From contig CM069593.1 of NCBI GenBank assembly GCA_035771175.1, forward strand, positions 38,906,741 through 38,970,740: a stretch of 64,000 bases of DNA. The letters run 5' to 3'. A program made the translations under genes and the position numbers. The DNA is from Paratinospora sagittata (taxonomy: Eukaryota; Streptophyta; Magnoliopsida; Ranunculales; Menispermaceae). The stretch's first letter is position 1; each line of letters starts with the position of its first letter. The notes beneath the pieces are model-generated. The model ran no database searches and had not been told where the DNA came from. It saw only the letters and a program-made list of their open reading frames with translations. Shown piece after piece: positions 1-10,713 of the stretch.

Positions 1-793
1 GGTCTTATGTGTAAGCTATCAGCTTGTACAAGTGATATTGAACATCCTAGCTTTACACGTGGTGATACTGACCTGATAAGAATCACTAGACGCTACCAAA
101 TCCTGTCTAATGTTAGTAAAGACTGGACCTGCTTATGCATTGGCATCATACATAAGCACCACCTAGGGACGTAAGTGGTTTATGATCCACAAAATAGTTA
201 GAAGCAACGCTTATTATTCTTGATATTTCCCTGGAAAGAGGCCTACAATGAGAACCAAGGTTTACCTGGGGATGGACATCTGTATGTGAATCCAAGGCGA
301 CGACCTTGGGGAGGGACGTACAATGAGAACCCGAGTTTACCAGGGGATAAACATTTGTACGTATACTCAGGGCACCGTACAATCATGGAACCATTACGAG
401 ATGGTGTCATGCATACATACATGTTGTACTATTTCTGATGCTTGTTGTATTTATGTGATATTTGATAATGAAGTTTCATTTATTGATTATTATATTCACA
501 AACTATTTCACCCACTGGGCAATAGCTCACCCTGTTGTTATCCAATTTTTCTCAGGAGTTTAGGGTGGACTGGGTGGAGGTTTTTGGGCCCACATTTTGT
601 AACCCTTGTTAATTAAAGGAAGATTTTGGGAGGTTGTTCTCTCAATCATATTATGTACAAAAATACATTCTGAAATTAATATAATTAGATTTGTACTCAA
701 TTGTGTTCCTGCGCACTCGGTTATTGTTATAATTCATTCGCGCCCCGCCTGTGAGTGTTCTGTCAGTTTAGGCGCGTCCGGGCGGGGTGTGAC
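1..793 (+). mobile_element. 3' part of a Ty3/gypsy-type LTR
   Basis: The segment ends in GGGGTGTGACA at 793, a typical terminus for plant gypsy LTRs that start TGTAACACCCC or similar. A CCCACTGGGC motif followed by AGCTCACCC (511-530) is shared with other LTRs of this window and sets the plus orientation. No primer-binding site follows position 793, so this is a solo or 3' LTR. Its left end lies outside the window. Short reading frames here look like non-coding LTR sequence. Confidence 0.65.
244..393 (+). repeat. two-copy 75-bp tandem subrepeat inside the LTR
   Basis: TACAATGAGAACC recurs at 244 and 319, followed each time by a similar GTTTACC(A/T)GGGGAT segment and a TGTA(T/C)GT segment. 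The copies are diverged. Similar subrepeats occur at the same relative place, before the CCCACTGGGC motif, in other LTRs of the window. Confidence 0.7.
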
Positions 794-1353
794 AAGTGTT
801 CTAAAACGCTCTCAACAATATTAAGCATACAATCTTGAATGAGTAAACACTACTATTCCAACCACAATGTTTTAAATGATGCGAAATGTTGAAATATGTA
901 AAATCAAATGCATGCAATCGATTCAAATATAAATGATATGAAATCAAGAATCGAATATGCACATGTATTCAAATATTGATTCTAACAATCATATGTATAA
1001 AACTCAAGAATCAATATACAATAATGATCATGACTTGATGATTCTAAATATATAAATGGTTAAGATGAAGAATCAAAAAGTTCAAGTAATGATCTATGAA
1101 CTCGATTCAATATAATATAAGTTTAGCACATGAATCGATACCACATTATATATATGAAACCACTAAACAAGATAATGGAATATGAAGATAAAATATGGTT
1201 TCACAAGGAGTACTTAAATCAAAACGATTTTTCAAGATATAAACTTAAGCTCAAAATCGAATTACTCAAACAAAATCACAAGAATCTATATAGAGAAATT
1301 TTACCCAACTTAGGTAAGGATGAAACTCAAAGATTCTTCAAGTGTGATGATGG
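794..1353. other. AT-rich spacer without a recognisable gene
   Basis: The stretch has several loose repeats of GAATC/CAAGAATC. An 89-codon open frame at 1130-1399 has lysine- and asparagine-rich low-complexity content, resembles no family I know and runs into the adjacent LTR, so I do not call it a gene. Confidence 0.5.
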
Positions 1354-1607
1354 TGTTGGCTCAGATATGTCCAAGAGGGGAGGTGAATTGAACGCTTAGC
1401 AGATTTTAACCTTTCTTTTAGATGTAAGAAATATTGAAAGCAGATTAAATAGAGTATAAAAAATAAACACAAAGAAAGTAAAAGGGACAATACAAACAAG
1501 ATTTATAGTGGTTCGACCTCGCCTACATCCACTACCTAACCTCTTCAGTTAGGATTTGTCCAAACTCCACTAAGGATCTTCTTACGGGTGAAGACGAAAC
1601 CAGTACA

Positions 1608-1704
1608 CTTTCTCAACTCAGGGGTGTGAGAAGAATCGTTATACTTTCTCAACTTACGAGTGTGAGAAGAACCTTTTCTCAACTTTCGGGTGTGAGAATA
1701 TCCA
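1608..1704. repeat. three-copy ~33-38-bp tandem repeat in LTR
   Basis: CTTTCTCAACT...GGGTGTGAGAAGAA occurs three times in succession. It occupies the place of the eight-copy array at 4704-4970 in the related LTR but has a different unit sequence. Confidence 0.75.
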
Positions 1705-2111
1705 TTACAACTTTGAGCAACACTTGCTCTAGCCTTGTGACTAACCAGTCACTAATATCTGAATACAAGATAAGATATGATTCCCTTTACTTAGAATCAA
1801 AGTAATACTTACAAAGCTTTGGATTGAACCTTATGTTACTGTTACCACAGATTCAGCAAAATATGTATGATGAAGTTCGGTTGAAAACTGATTCAAAAAA
1901 CTTTTGTCTTTTTCAATGTATTTTTGAAATAATATAGATGAAGATCAACTAATACAAAAGACTTAATGTATTTCTAAAGGTCGCGAGTTCAAAAGCAGAA
2001 AGTATAAGACTAACTTCCAAAAGTTTTTGCACAAGTGAAAATTGTTGATACGTTTTGAACGGATTCCAGTTTTCGTATTCATAGATCGATTTTCATCTGC
2101 ACTAAGGCATC

Positions 2112-2121
2112 ATATATATAG
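2112..2121 (-). promoter_or_regulatory. likely TATA box of the copia-like LTR
   Basis: The minus strand reads TTTCTATATATATGATG here, at the place equivalent to TCTATAAATACC in the two related LTRs (5701-5710 minus, 17046-17055 plus). It lies on the transcription-downstream side of the hairpin array. Confidence 0.5.
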
Positions 2122-2389
2122 AAATAACAGTGGTGCAAAGGACTTGGTGATTTTGGCGCACAAAGTCATTTAAAAAACAACGAATACATTTTTTCCCGAA
2201 ACATATCGATTAAGCTATGTGAAATCTTCGGCGATAGCACCTGAATCTCCTGATCTTTCACGAAAAAGGAATCTTTTGATAAAGTATTAAAACGTTCTGA
2301 AAAGATTCAAAAAGTTCTAAAAAGTTTTGCACAGTTCTAAAAGAGTAATCTGAAAAGTGTTAAGTGTCAGAACAATGACAGTGTTGAAT

Positions 2390-2960
2390 TAGCATCCTGA
2401 TTGGTTAATCAGCGTCCTGACGCTTAACAACAACTTTGTCATTTTGTTTCTTGAGGGCGTTTATGGTTCAGGGCGCTCATGAACCATTAGCCCCCTACTG
2501 AACTGTGAAGTGAAGGCGCTACTTAATCGTAAGCGTCCTAACTTACTTTGACGATTAAAACGACAAAACTTCGTGATAGCGCTAATCCACAATTAGCGTC
2601 CTGCCTTGTTTTTAAAGTACTTAAAATCACGAGGTCGCTACTAACGAGTAAGCATCCTGATATTTTAACTTGTAAAAACAGTGAGTGTACTGAAAAACAA
2701 TCAGTGTCTTGAAAGTTAAAATATTTAAAACTTTGAAAACAATCATCGAGCTGATTTTGAATCAGCGTCCTGACAAGTTCATAGGTTGACTTAAATGAGG
2801 TCGTTACTGATAAAGTGTGTGTCCTGATGAAGAAGTACAATTCAACCTTAAACATTATCATCGTCCTAATATATTATCAGCGTCCTGACTTAGCAAGTCC
2901 AGGAGGGTGCTACTAAGACATTAGCATCTTGATAAGACGTATTAGCGTCCTGAAGGACAC
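2390..2960. repeat. array of short hairpin motifs (GCGCTAA / TTAGCGTCC) in LTR U3
   Basis: AGCGTCCTGA-type motifs recur roughly every 30-70 nt, partly alternating with GAGGGCGCT-type motifs that are their imperfect reverse complement. For example, GCGCTAAT and ATTAGCGT face each other across five bases near 2580-2597. The same array is present in the related LTR at 5985-6660. Confidence 0.75.
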
Positions 2961-3362
2961 TTAAAAATAATTTTGAATTTTCATTTAAAGCTCGATAAAT
3001 ACGATTAAAATCTCAGTGTTTTTGGATTAAATCAAAAATTGAAAATTCAATGCAAATAATCGAAAATCAACTCGACTAAATCATGTAGTCATGCATATTG
3101 CTGAATCATATGATAGTGAAGATTCTACAACCTAAACACAATTTAATCATACAATTATATATATCTTCAAGTGATCATGGTCTTCAAGTAGATCTTAATA
3201 ATACGTTCACCATGCATCATTGATTATTCGAAACCTTTAGGTAGGATTAGATATGCCATGTATGCAGTGTTATCATAAACAAAATGTGGTTTGTAATCAT
3301 CAAAATATTTTTCACGTAAGGGACATACTTTTGTAAGGGACATGAGGATAATTGGTTCAACA

Positions 3363-3614
3363 ATCTTCCCCTTTTTTATGATTTCAAACACATTACTATA
3401 GGCTTTGAAACAAGCTAAGGTAATGATATGAATATGCATGAAATGCAATGAATTAATAATGTATTACTAATGCTCGTTTCATATGATATGAGTGTAGTAC
3501 CAAGGAATATAAAAACTCTCCCTGAGTTTATGATGCTTCAATGATATTACTTCTCCCCCTTTTGAAAACATCAAAAAGAGTAAAGTTTTATGAAATTCTC
3601 CTCCCAGATAAAGG
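3363..3614 (-). mobile_element. 3' end of copia-like internal region, truncated
   Basis: On the minus strand this holds the purine-rich tract next to the LTR, and before it TTTTGATGTTTTCAAAAGGGGGAG, here described by position only as a second purine run at about 3552-3575. No polymerase motifs are visible. The remnant stops at 3614, where another LTR begins, so the rest of the element was displaced by that insertion or lost. Confidence 0.5.
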
Positions 3615-4703
3615 TGCTAGGTGCAAACCGCAAGCGTACGGTGTCAAGTTATAATATATACCGATGAGATATTGGGTTGTCGTCCTCTAGGATTGACACT
3701 CACACTAAATACCATTTCACTAACCCTAACTTTATTTAAAAAATCAAATTCGAGTGATTAAGTGAAATAAATAAACAATTAAATAACTAGAAAGTAAACT
3801 AAGCATGCAATAGAAATAGATAGAAACTCATAGATAGAATGATTTAGAGGTTCGATATCACCTTACTCTCAACTATGTCTATATATATTTTATCATTAAA
3901 TCAGTTTTTTCGTGTATAAGTCAGAAATCCTAACGTTTCTAATTCCCTCTTTCGGAGCACCAATTAGAGCATACTATTATCATCTTGGCTTTACTCTTTC
4001 AATAAAAACTTAAGATGATAATAACTCATTAAGTTCCGTGATTCCCTTTTAACGACTTCAAAGGTTCTCGATCTCCTTTTGAGTCTCACGATAGCCTAGG
4101 TTATATTTCCAAAATTCCAACCCAAGGTACCCTCTTTTGGAGCATCTACCTCAAGTTTATGATCATCCAATCCTTGGCCAATAGATCAAAAGCATTAAAC
4201 CAAGAAATATATAAATAAACTAGAGAAACTTCATTAACAATAATTAAACCATAAAACTAGATATAGTATCAAGCTTGGATCAATCTACACCTCTAGATAG
4301 AAGATTTAGTTCATAACTAGAAAGATAAAAGCATGAAATAACATGATGAACATAAATCTAAAACCATAAAAACAATGTGGAAGGAAGGAAAAGTGTAGGA
4401 GATTCTTCAATGATCTTTAATCTTGCTCTTCTCCTCGCTTCCAAACCCTAGCCGTCTTTTGTTGGTCCCACCCAAGAGGGGGTGAATTGGGTTCTATGGT
4501 TAATTTTAAATTTATCTTCCAATAACTTAGTGATTTACATGAGTGTATTGGAATTTGATGCAAAATAGAACACAGACTAAATTGCAAAAGTGAGACACAC
4601 AATTTATAGTGTTCGACCGCGCCTACGTTCACTACCTAACCTCCTCAGTTAGGATTTTAACCTTATCACTAAGGAATTCTCTTACGGGTGAGAACCAAAC
4701 TGT

Positions 4704-4970
4704 TACAACTGCCCTTTTACAGGTTAAAGGCAAACCTATCCTTTCACGGGCTAAGGATGAACCAAATTTTCTTTTTCCGGGATTAGGAGAAACCCATGTT
4801 CTTTTTACGGGCTAAAGAAGAACCGGTTCTCTTTTAAAGGCTGAGAGATAACCTATCTTTTTTAAGGTTAAGGACACACCTATCATTTTATGGGATGAGG
4901 ATGAACCGGTTTCCTACTTGCAGGTGAGGATAAACTTTTTTCTCTTTTACAGGTTCAGAGATAACCTATA
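4704..4970. repeat. about eight degenerate 30-35-bp tandem units in LTR
   Basis: Units of the form CTTTTACGGGCTAAGGATGAACC recur with variants (ACAGGTTAAAG, CCGGGATTAGG, TGGGATGAGG). They lie between the conserved TTCGACCGCGCC segment and the AT-rich middle of the LTR. Confidence 0.8.
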
Positions 4971-5700
4971 TGATTTCAATCCTGAAATCATCAAGTGAAC
5001 TTCCTTCATTAGTCATGGTTGTTTCAGTCCAGAAACACACCAGTAATACAATACTAAGATGTTGGTTGGTTCTAGAACACTTTACAATTAAGCTCACTAC
5101 ATAGCATTACAAAGATATGAAATATGAAACAGGTAATGCTAAGTTGAAATACACCTTCAGTCTTTTACCTTTCAATGTTCGGTATTGCTCAAGTGCAGTT
5201 TCGAAAAGCATGAATGATATGATATGAAAATTAGCGCTTCTTCGAAAATAAAATATACCAAATAAACATTGACGTAAAACACGAAGGACTGGTGTAAATC
5301 AAGACACAGACAATTTCCAAAATAGATATAAAAATATAAGTATGAAAACTTTTGGTTCTCTGATCAGTAGTTAACCAACTACTGATATAGTTCAATACAA
5401 TACTTAAGATATGAAATTAAATACAACTGTATATCTTGAACTATTTCTCAAATTCTATCTCCAGCAAGAATGATACCAAATATGAATCAGTGCTAAGAAT
5501 TTGAGTTGATACTAGATCAAATAGATTTTCAAAGATATAATGAAAATAAGCTCAGTATGAAAATCATTTGAGTACATAGGGTATCAGTGAAAAATACTTT
5601 GAAAGATTAGAAAATGAAATTCATTTTGATACAGACTTACTTTCAAAAAGTATTGACACAACACAAAGTGATTGGCAAATTGTTTGATCCTAAGTGCTGG

Positions 5701-5710
5701 TATTTATAGA
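5701..5710 (-). promoter_or_regulatory. TATA box of solo copia-like LTR
   Basis: The minus strand reads TCTATAAATACCAGCACTT. The related LTR at 17046 has TCTATAAATACCACACTT at the corresponding place on the plus strand. Conservation between copies supports a promoter role. Confidence 0.6.
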
Positions 5711-5984
5711 CTTAGTGGGACATAGCCGTTAGACATTTAAAGTTTAAATAATATGAACGTTTAAACACAACGACTAGAATGTTATATGAAAATGGCAACT
5801 GCAATTTTCACTAACATTCTGGTTCTTTTCAGATTTCATGAAAAAGGAAAGTTTTACAAAAACTTATTTCATGTATCTGAGAAGGTTTCTGATAAGTCTG
5901 AAAAGGACTCTGTGCAAATGTCTGTTCTGAAAAAGTAAATTGATGCAATGTACTTATTCGAACAGTGACAGTTATTGAATTAGC

Positions 5985-6660
5985 GTCCTTATTTCGTAAT
6001 CAGTGTCCTAACGCATAATATCAACAATGTCGTTTTGTTCCTTGAGGGTGCTTATTACGTATAAGCGTCCTGCTAAACACTTAAGTGAGGGCGTTACTAT
6101 CTTGTAAGCGTCCTGACTTACTTTGACATTTAAATGACTTAAACTTGAGGGCGCTAATGCACAGTTAGCGTCCTGCTATGTGTTAAAACAACTAAGTGCA
6201 TGAGGGCGCTACTATCCGAGTAAGTGTCCTACCTTTAAAACATCAAACAAAACATGAGGGCGCTACAACTATGTAAGCGTCCTACCAGTTAAAAACATTT
6301 TAAACAAAGACACAAGCATGCAGAAGGACAATCAGAGTCTTGAAAGTTACTAAGTTGATTCCTAAAGGTGGGGGCACTTCTATCCAGATAGTGTCATGAT
6401 AGATTGTTCAACTCATAGCTGTCAGCGTCCTCAAAGAAACATTCTTTGAAGAACTCAATACATCTTTCAGTGAGCTAGTGCTGAGTCAGCTTCCTGACAA
6501 CTTCAGAGGTTGACTAATAAAGGAGGCCGCTACTATACAAGTAAGTGTCCTGATAAATCAGTTCAATTCAGCCTTGAACATTATCAGCGTCCTAATGAAC
6601 TATCAGCGTCCTGGCTTATCAAGTTCAGGAGAGCACTGCTATTTCATTAGTGTCCTGAAA
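5985..6660. repeat. hairpin-motif array (GAGGGCGCTA / TAGCGTCCTG)
   Basis: More than twenty short motifs alternate between GAGGGCGCTA(A/C) and (T/A)AAGCGTCCTG types. Neighbouring pairs form stems, the clearest at 6149-6173: GGGCGCTAA, a 7-nt loop, TTAGCGTCC, eight Watson-Crick pairs plus one G.T pair on the plus strand. The array lies upstream of the TATA box in the direction of LTR transcription. Confidence 0.8.
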
Positions 6661-7959
6661 GATTCTTTGAAAATAGTTTTGACTCGTGATAAAATATACG
6701 ATAAATGCGAATAAAAGCTCGGTAGATTTCAAATTAAATATATAGTATTAGATCATTTGAAATACCGTAAAAACATGAAATCAAAATATGCAGGTTATCA
6801 AAACATATGTAGATGATTTATGCATGGTTTTGAAAAACATTTTGAGCAATAACGATTAGAGAAAGATATACCTTAAATACTTTGTGTATTTCTCTTTTCT
6901 CATAACCGTTAAATCCAACTCTTCATTATGAGATCTTCAATAAGAACTTTGCGGAGTTTAATGACTTGAACGTTGATCAAGATGTAGTCTTGAAGCTTGA
7001 TCGAATCGTTCAAGTGAAGTGATCTTGAAATCATGATATGATCGTTGAAGTTCTTTGGTTGAGACGAACTTGACCGTTGGATGTGATCTTTGAGTTCCTC
7101 GATTGAGTCGTTCCTTGCCTTTTTTTCTTTCCTCAGGTGCCTTGATGAAATCTTGATAAACGCACATTTAGCACCGAAAAGTACTTTGTTTGTGATCATC
7201 AAAATATACTTTATCGCAGTATATTTAGGGACGAGCTTAGTGATGAACTGCATAGGTTAACATCTTCTTTGCTCTTTACAATATTTTCTCCTCTCCTTGA
7301 TGCCTTGAAAACCATAAACAATGGTTTTTATATAGCTACAAGTCCATAGGAAGTCCTCCAAGAAGTGTTCAAGTCGAACTAGGAAAGTTCGCAACAAAAT
7401 TAGAAAGTTTTCTATTTTGAATCGCGCATCCTCTTTCTTACTTGCCATTTTTCTTCTTGTTATCCACTCCGAATCAACATCAAAAGCATTTAATCTTGTA
7501 CTATTTCAAGTAAGGAATCCATAGAAACAAACCATATTCAATTCAGAGTTAAATAGAGAAACTTATGGCCGAAACAAAAAAGTTGCACAGTTGGCTTTTG
7601 TGTAGCGCTGCGACACTCATAACGTATTTGGGCGTTTTTCTCTTTGTTTTCTTCACTTTTGACTTGTTTTCTTTATGTATCTTCATTGCATCTTCATGTA
7701 TCATGTTTCCATCATCCAAGTTGACTTCAAACACATCTAAACACCCACAAAAAAAATCAAAACAAATGATTAAAACACTTATAAGATCAACGAAACCAAC
7801 TTATAAAATTAAATACCGAAATAAAGTAATATATATATCAAAAGTTGGCTAAACTAACAAATAGACCAAACTAAGATAAACGCATTAAATATATGAATAA
7901 AAAAAACCTAAAACTCATCTAAAACATATTCTAAAACACATCTAAATGTCAACTTATCA

Positions 7960-8496
7960 AATACCCCCAAACTTAGGACTTTGATTGTCCTGAGCAAAGG
8001 GAAAACAAAACTCAAATTCAACTGAAAAATCAATCATCGAACTACCATCCTATTCTCAAAAAATTAAAATTTGATTCGAAATATAACATGCATATCATCA
8101 TCATGGCCTCTAAGATCACATTAAAAGATAATAACTCATTAGAAAATTTCAAGAGTGTTAGAGATGTTTAGAATTTCAATCCAACTCCTCACCTAACCTC
8201 ATCTTCCATCCTCAAACACATCATCACATAGTCAATCTCATAAAACCATTCATGAAATTCATAGATAAGTGCAATCGTGTATAAAGTATAGGTTATCTCA
8301 AATATATATATATATATATATATATTGTGAATCCCATAGGCAAATCTTTCATACCACTCTCCGCCAATGTAGATCACATGTCATTTAGAATCAATAGGTC
8401 TTTCCTCGGTTGTAATATATGGCCAAGGTTCAAAGATAGGGAAAAATAGGCAAAATTGAGGTTCAAAACACCCTAAACACTTTGATCAATTACAAA
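7960..8496 (-). mobile_element. internal remnant next to 3' LTR, with polypurine tract
   Basis: Minus-strand CCTAAGTTTGGGGGTATT abuts the LTR end at 7959, as expected for a PPT. The rest is AT-rich with a (TA)n run at about 8301-8325. No conserved polymerase or gag motif is visible. The segment stops where a GTGACAACCCCAC LTR-like terminus begins. Confidence 0.45.
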
Positions 8497-9000
8497 TGTG
8501 ACAACCCCACACCCCAGACCGCCATCCCTCAAAGATCGGCGTGCGGAAATGCCTAGGTGGGACGCCCAGCATAGGCATCCACGACCACCTCAAATCATCC
8601 CATGAGATGATTGGGGCCCTACAAGCCTCAACCACTCTCTATAGAGTCTCAAAAAAAAGAAAAATTTGAACTACATCCAACACCTGATAGATTTAACAAT
8701 TCTAATATTAAAGACATGCACATCCACATAAATCAAGAATAATAATGATCCATCAAAGCATACAAGACAATAATCATAATGGTCTCCAAAATCAACCAAA
8801 ATAGTCTAAGACAACATGCCTAGACTCCTCATCATCAAGTCTAAGGCCAATGGCCAATATACAACCATAATCCAACACTCTTCACCATCTAAGTTTAACA
8901 GTAGCGGAGGTAGGCATATAGCTAAACCGCTATAAATTGATTGTGCAAAGCATTTTACATTCACCACTGTTATTATTATTGCAATTGCACTGCAACTCAA
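8497..9000 (-). mobile_element. gypsy-type LTR fragment
   Basis: TGTGACAACCCCACACCCC at 8497 reads on the minus strand as ...GGGGTTGTCACA, an LTR-type terminus. The next 80 bases are GC-rich, unlike the surroundings. The other boundary is not visible, so the right limit is a guess. Confidence 0.4.
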
Positions 9001-9339
9001 CAATTGATTTTAATTTGTCATAGTTGTCCAATTCACCCCCCCCCCCCAACCTCTTGGACACACTTCCGGGCCATCATTGTTGTGCCTTCATTATGCTTTA
9101 GTATGTACTTATCTCGAATGGGAGAATGTACTCCGTGTTTAGAGCTTTCTATTCTATGAAAATGCAATAGTACTATGACAAAAAAAATATTTCGACATTG
9201 GCAATTTGGAATACTGCTGCCTTTACTAAAATGTGTTCGGTCAAGTAACCGTCACGTAATTGCACAGGAAATGGGAATTCCAATTGATTGGCTTGAAAGA
9301 GACAACCTCTCTCTATCATGACTAAGGTAGCACAAAAGG

Positions 9340-9590
9340 CTTTGTTTTACAATGAATTAGGGGAGATAATCAAGGATTGTATAAGCATGTTGAGCAGTGG
9401 CCCAACTTAAAATTTCATCATGTATCTAGATCAGCAAATGTAGCTGCTCATAGATTAAGCAAATATGGAACGCTTGGCTTGCTGATTCTCATTATACTTG
9501 GTTAGAAAAAGTTCTTGATGTAATTGCAGATGTTGTACTTGAGGAAAGTTTTCCTCAAGTTATTATTCATTTTCTTCTTCAAAAAACAAA
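9340..9590 (+). pseudogene. plant RNase H-like (RVT_3 type) fragment
   Basis: The plus strand encodes, in one frame, EQWPNLKFHHVSRSANVAAH (about 9390-9450) followed after a frameshift by NAWLADSHYTWLEKVLDVIA. Upstream in another frame is NELGEIIKDCISML. The order (E-I-I-D..., then F-H-V-R-N-AAH) matches the C-terminal half of RNase H-like domains at the ends of plant LINEs and of related single genes. Several frameshifts make it non-functional. No start and no upstream catalytic half was recognised. It could be a LINE tail or a decayed stand-alone RNase H gene. Confidence 0.55.
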
Positions 9591-10713
9591 AGAAGTAACC
9601 GTCACGTTGTTTGTCATAAACTGAATGTGGTTCCAAATTAAAATCTCTTCAGACCCTTTGTTTTCATTAATATAAATAGAATGAATTACTTGGTTCAAAG
9701 CCTCTTTAGACCCTTTTGTTTTCCAAACTGTTACAACAGGTGTAACAACCACATGTGGTTCAAACACCGTCAAGTAGCCGTCACATTGACAATACAAATG
9801 TGTTCTAAAACAACAAAATTACAAGAATAGTGCATGGAATAAAATAGTAGAGAAAAATAACTATTTATATTGGTAAAATAGCCAAAGGAGAAATACATGA
9901 AGAGTCTTACAGTGTAAGTTGATTTTCTATGAATCTCTGCCTAGTTAATTTTCTTTTTGTAGTTACCCACTTACCCTTTCTTTTTAAACTTTTACTGCAT
10001 CTCATATACCTTTTCCTTTTAACATGCATGTGTAACATTATGACCCATCTACGTTGACATTTTTAAGGAAACATGGTTTGAGATTGAAATGCAAGAAATG
10101 AGGACATTCTTATTGAGCGCATTAGAGAGCATCTCAGGTACTTTTATTTTGCAATAGAAAGGCAATTTGTTTAAGGATTCATATCTTTAGATTAGATGTT
10201 GAACCCTTCCTATTTTTAAAATAATGCAGCATCATCAATGGTGGGGGAGAAAAAAAGTATCATGTATCCAAGTTTATGTTGAATTGTAAAGGTTATCTTC
10301 AATCATTGAAATAAATTAGAAAAAAACAAAGGATGTTTGACTTGAAATAATGTTTTTTAAGTAGTGATAATGGATTTAGCTTCTTCTCATTTTTGTTTAC
10401 TAACAGCTGATGTGATGATGTATGTAAGGGATGCTTGCACTAGAGATGTGGTAATGTTTGAGCAGAATGTGTATGAAATGTAAGCTCTTGAGCTATTTTT
10501 TATGTTCAGTCATTATGTGAAGTTTTCAATCAAGAACCCATTACTACACTACTTGATATGACCAAATTTATAGAGTAGTACATATATTTTAGTTGGTGAA
10601 TGAATCGTTTGACAATTCGGTAGTCCATTTGATAAACAAAAACTACAACAATGAATGCAATTTTGTTTTTCTTTTCAAGTCTTAGAAGTTTCTAGAGAAT
10701 TTTGATGACTTCA
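9591..10713. other. unassigned AT-rich stretch
   Basis: The motif AGTAACCGTCACG or a variant occurs near 9245, 9595 and 9775, and TTCAGACCC or TTTAGACCC segments are repeated (9650-9715), suggesting an old duplicated repeat. Two short open segments flanked by AG/GT (about 10070-10137 and 10408-10480) could be exon relics but match nothing I recognise. Confidence 0.35.

Larger units (their letters stand above)
1354..3362 (-). mobile_element. LTR of a Ty1/copia-like element (3' LTR, minus strand)
   Basis: The plus strand runs from TGTTGGCTCAG (1354) to GGTTCAACA (3362), giving TG...CA ends of about 2.0 kb. Immediately beyond it, the minus strand shows a purine tract (AAAAAAGGGGAAGATTG) abutting TGTTGAACC, the usual arrangement of a polypurine tract next to a 3' LTR of plant copia elements. 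Related copies are at 4460-7262 (minus) and ending at 17739 (plus): all share the ...GAGCCAACA or CCAACA end, a TATA box and an upstream hairpin or palindrome array. The superfamily assignment is inferred from the PPT style and LTR ends, not from coding sequence. Confidence 0.65.
4460..7262 (-). mobile_element. solo copia-like LTR nested in another LTR
   Basis: It begins TGTTGGTCCCACCC (4460) and ends GGTTAACA (7262), 2803 bp. The flanks TCTTT (4455-4459) and TCTTC (7263-7267) would be a 5-bp target duplication with one change. It shares with 1354-3362 the GTTCGACC(T/G)CGCCTAC segment, the hairpin-motif array and the order of parts. The downstream sequence resumes the host LTR, whose intact counterpart lies at 57856-59414. 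No coding domains are present, so it is a solo LTR. The minus orientation follows from the relative and from TCTATAAATA at 5701-5710. Confidence 0.75.
3615..7959 (-). mobile_element. LTR (TGATAAG...GCA family) split by a nested insertion
   Basis: The plus-strand ends are TGCTAGGTGCAAACCGC (3615) and ...AACTTATCA (7959). The parts 3615-4459 and 7268-7959 together align in order with the uninterrupted copy at 57856-59414: the GGTGCAAACCGCAAG start, the CTCTTTCGGAGCA-like segments, the TATATAGCTACAAGTCCATAGGAAGTC segment (described here by position, about 7330-7355), and the end. The 2.8-kb interruption at 4460-7262 is a separate solo LTR. A run CCCCCAAACTTAGG directly after 7959 reads on the minus strand as CCTAAGTTTGGGGG, a polypurine tract, so this is the 3' LTR of a minus-strand element. 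Open frames at 7257-7448 and 7565-7852 are LTR sequence. Confidence 0.75.

Noticed and set aside
1130..1399. 89-aa open frame
   Set aside because: Lys/Asn/Tyr-rich low-complexity sequence without family motifs that runs into an LTR border; no splice or promoter support.
2390..6660. CRISPR-like repeat-spacer arrays
   Set aside because: Plant nuclear DNA; the units are short, degenerate motifs within LTRs, without constant repeat length or cas genes.
7565..7852. 95-aa frame with a hydrophobic N-terminus, resembling a secreted peptide
   Set aside because: Lies in an LTR; the corresponding segment in the sister LTR (58987-59241) does not conserve the frame.
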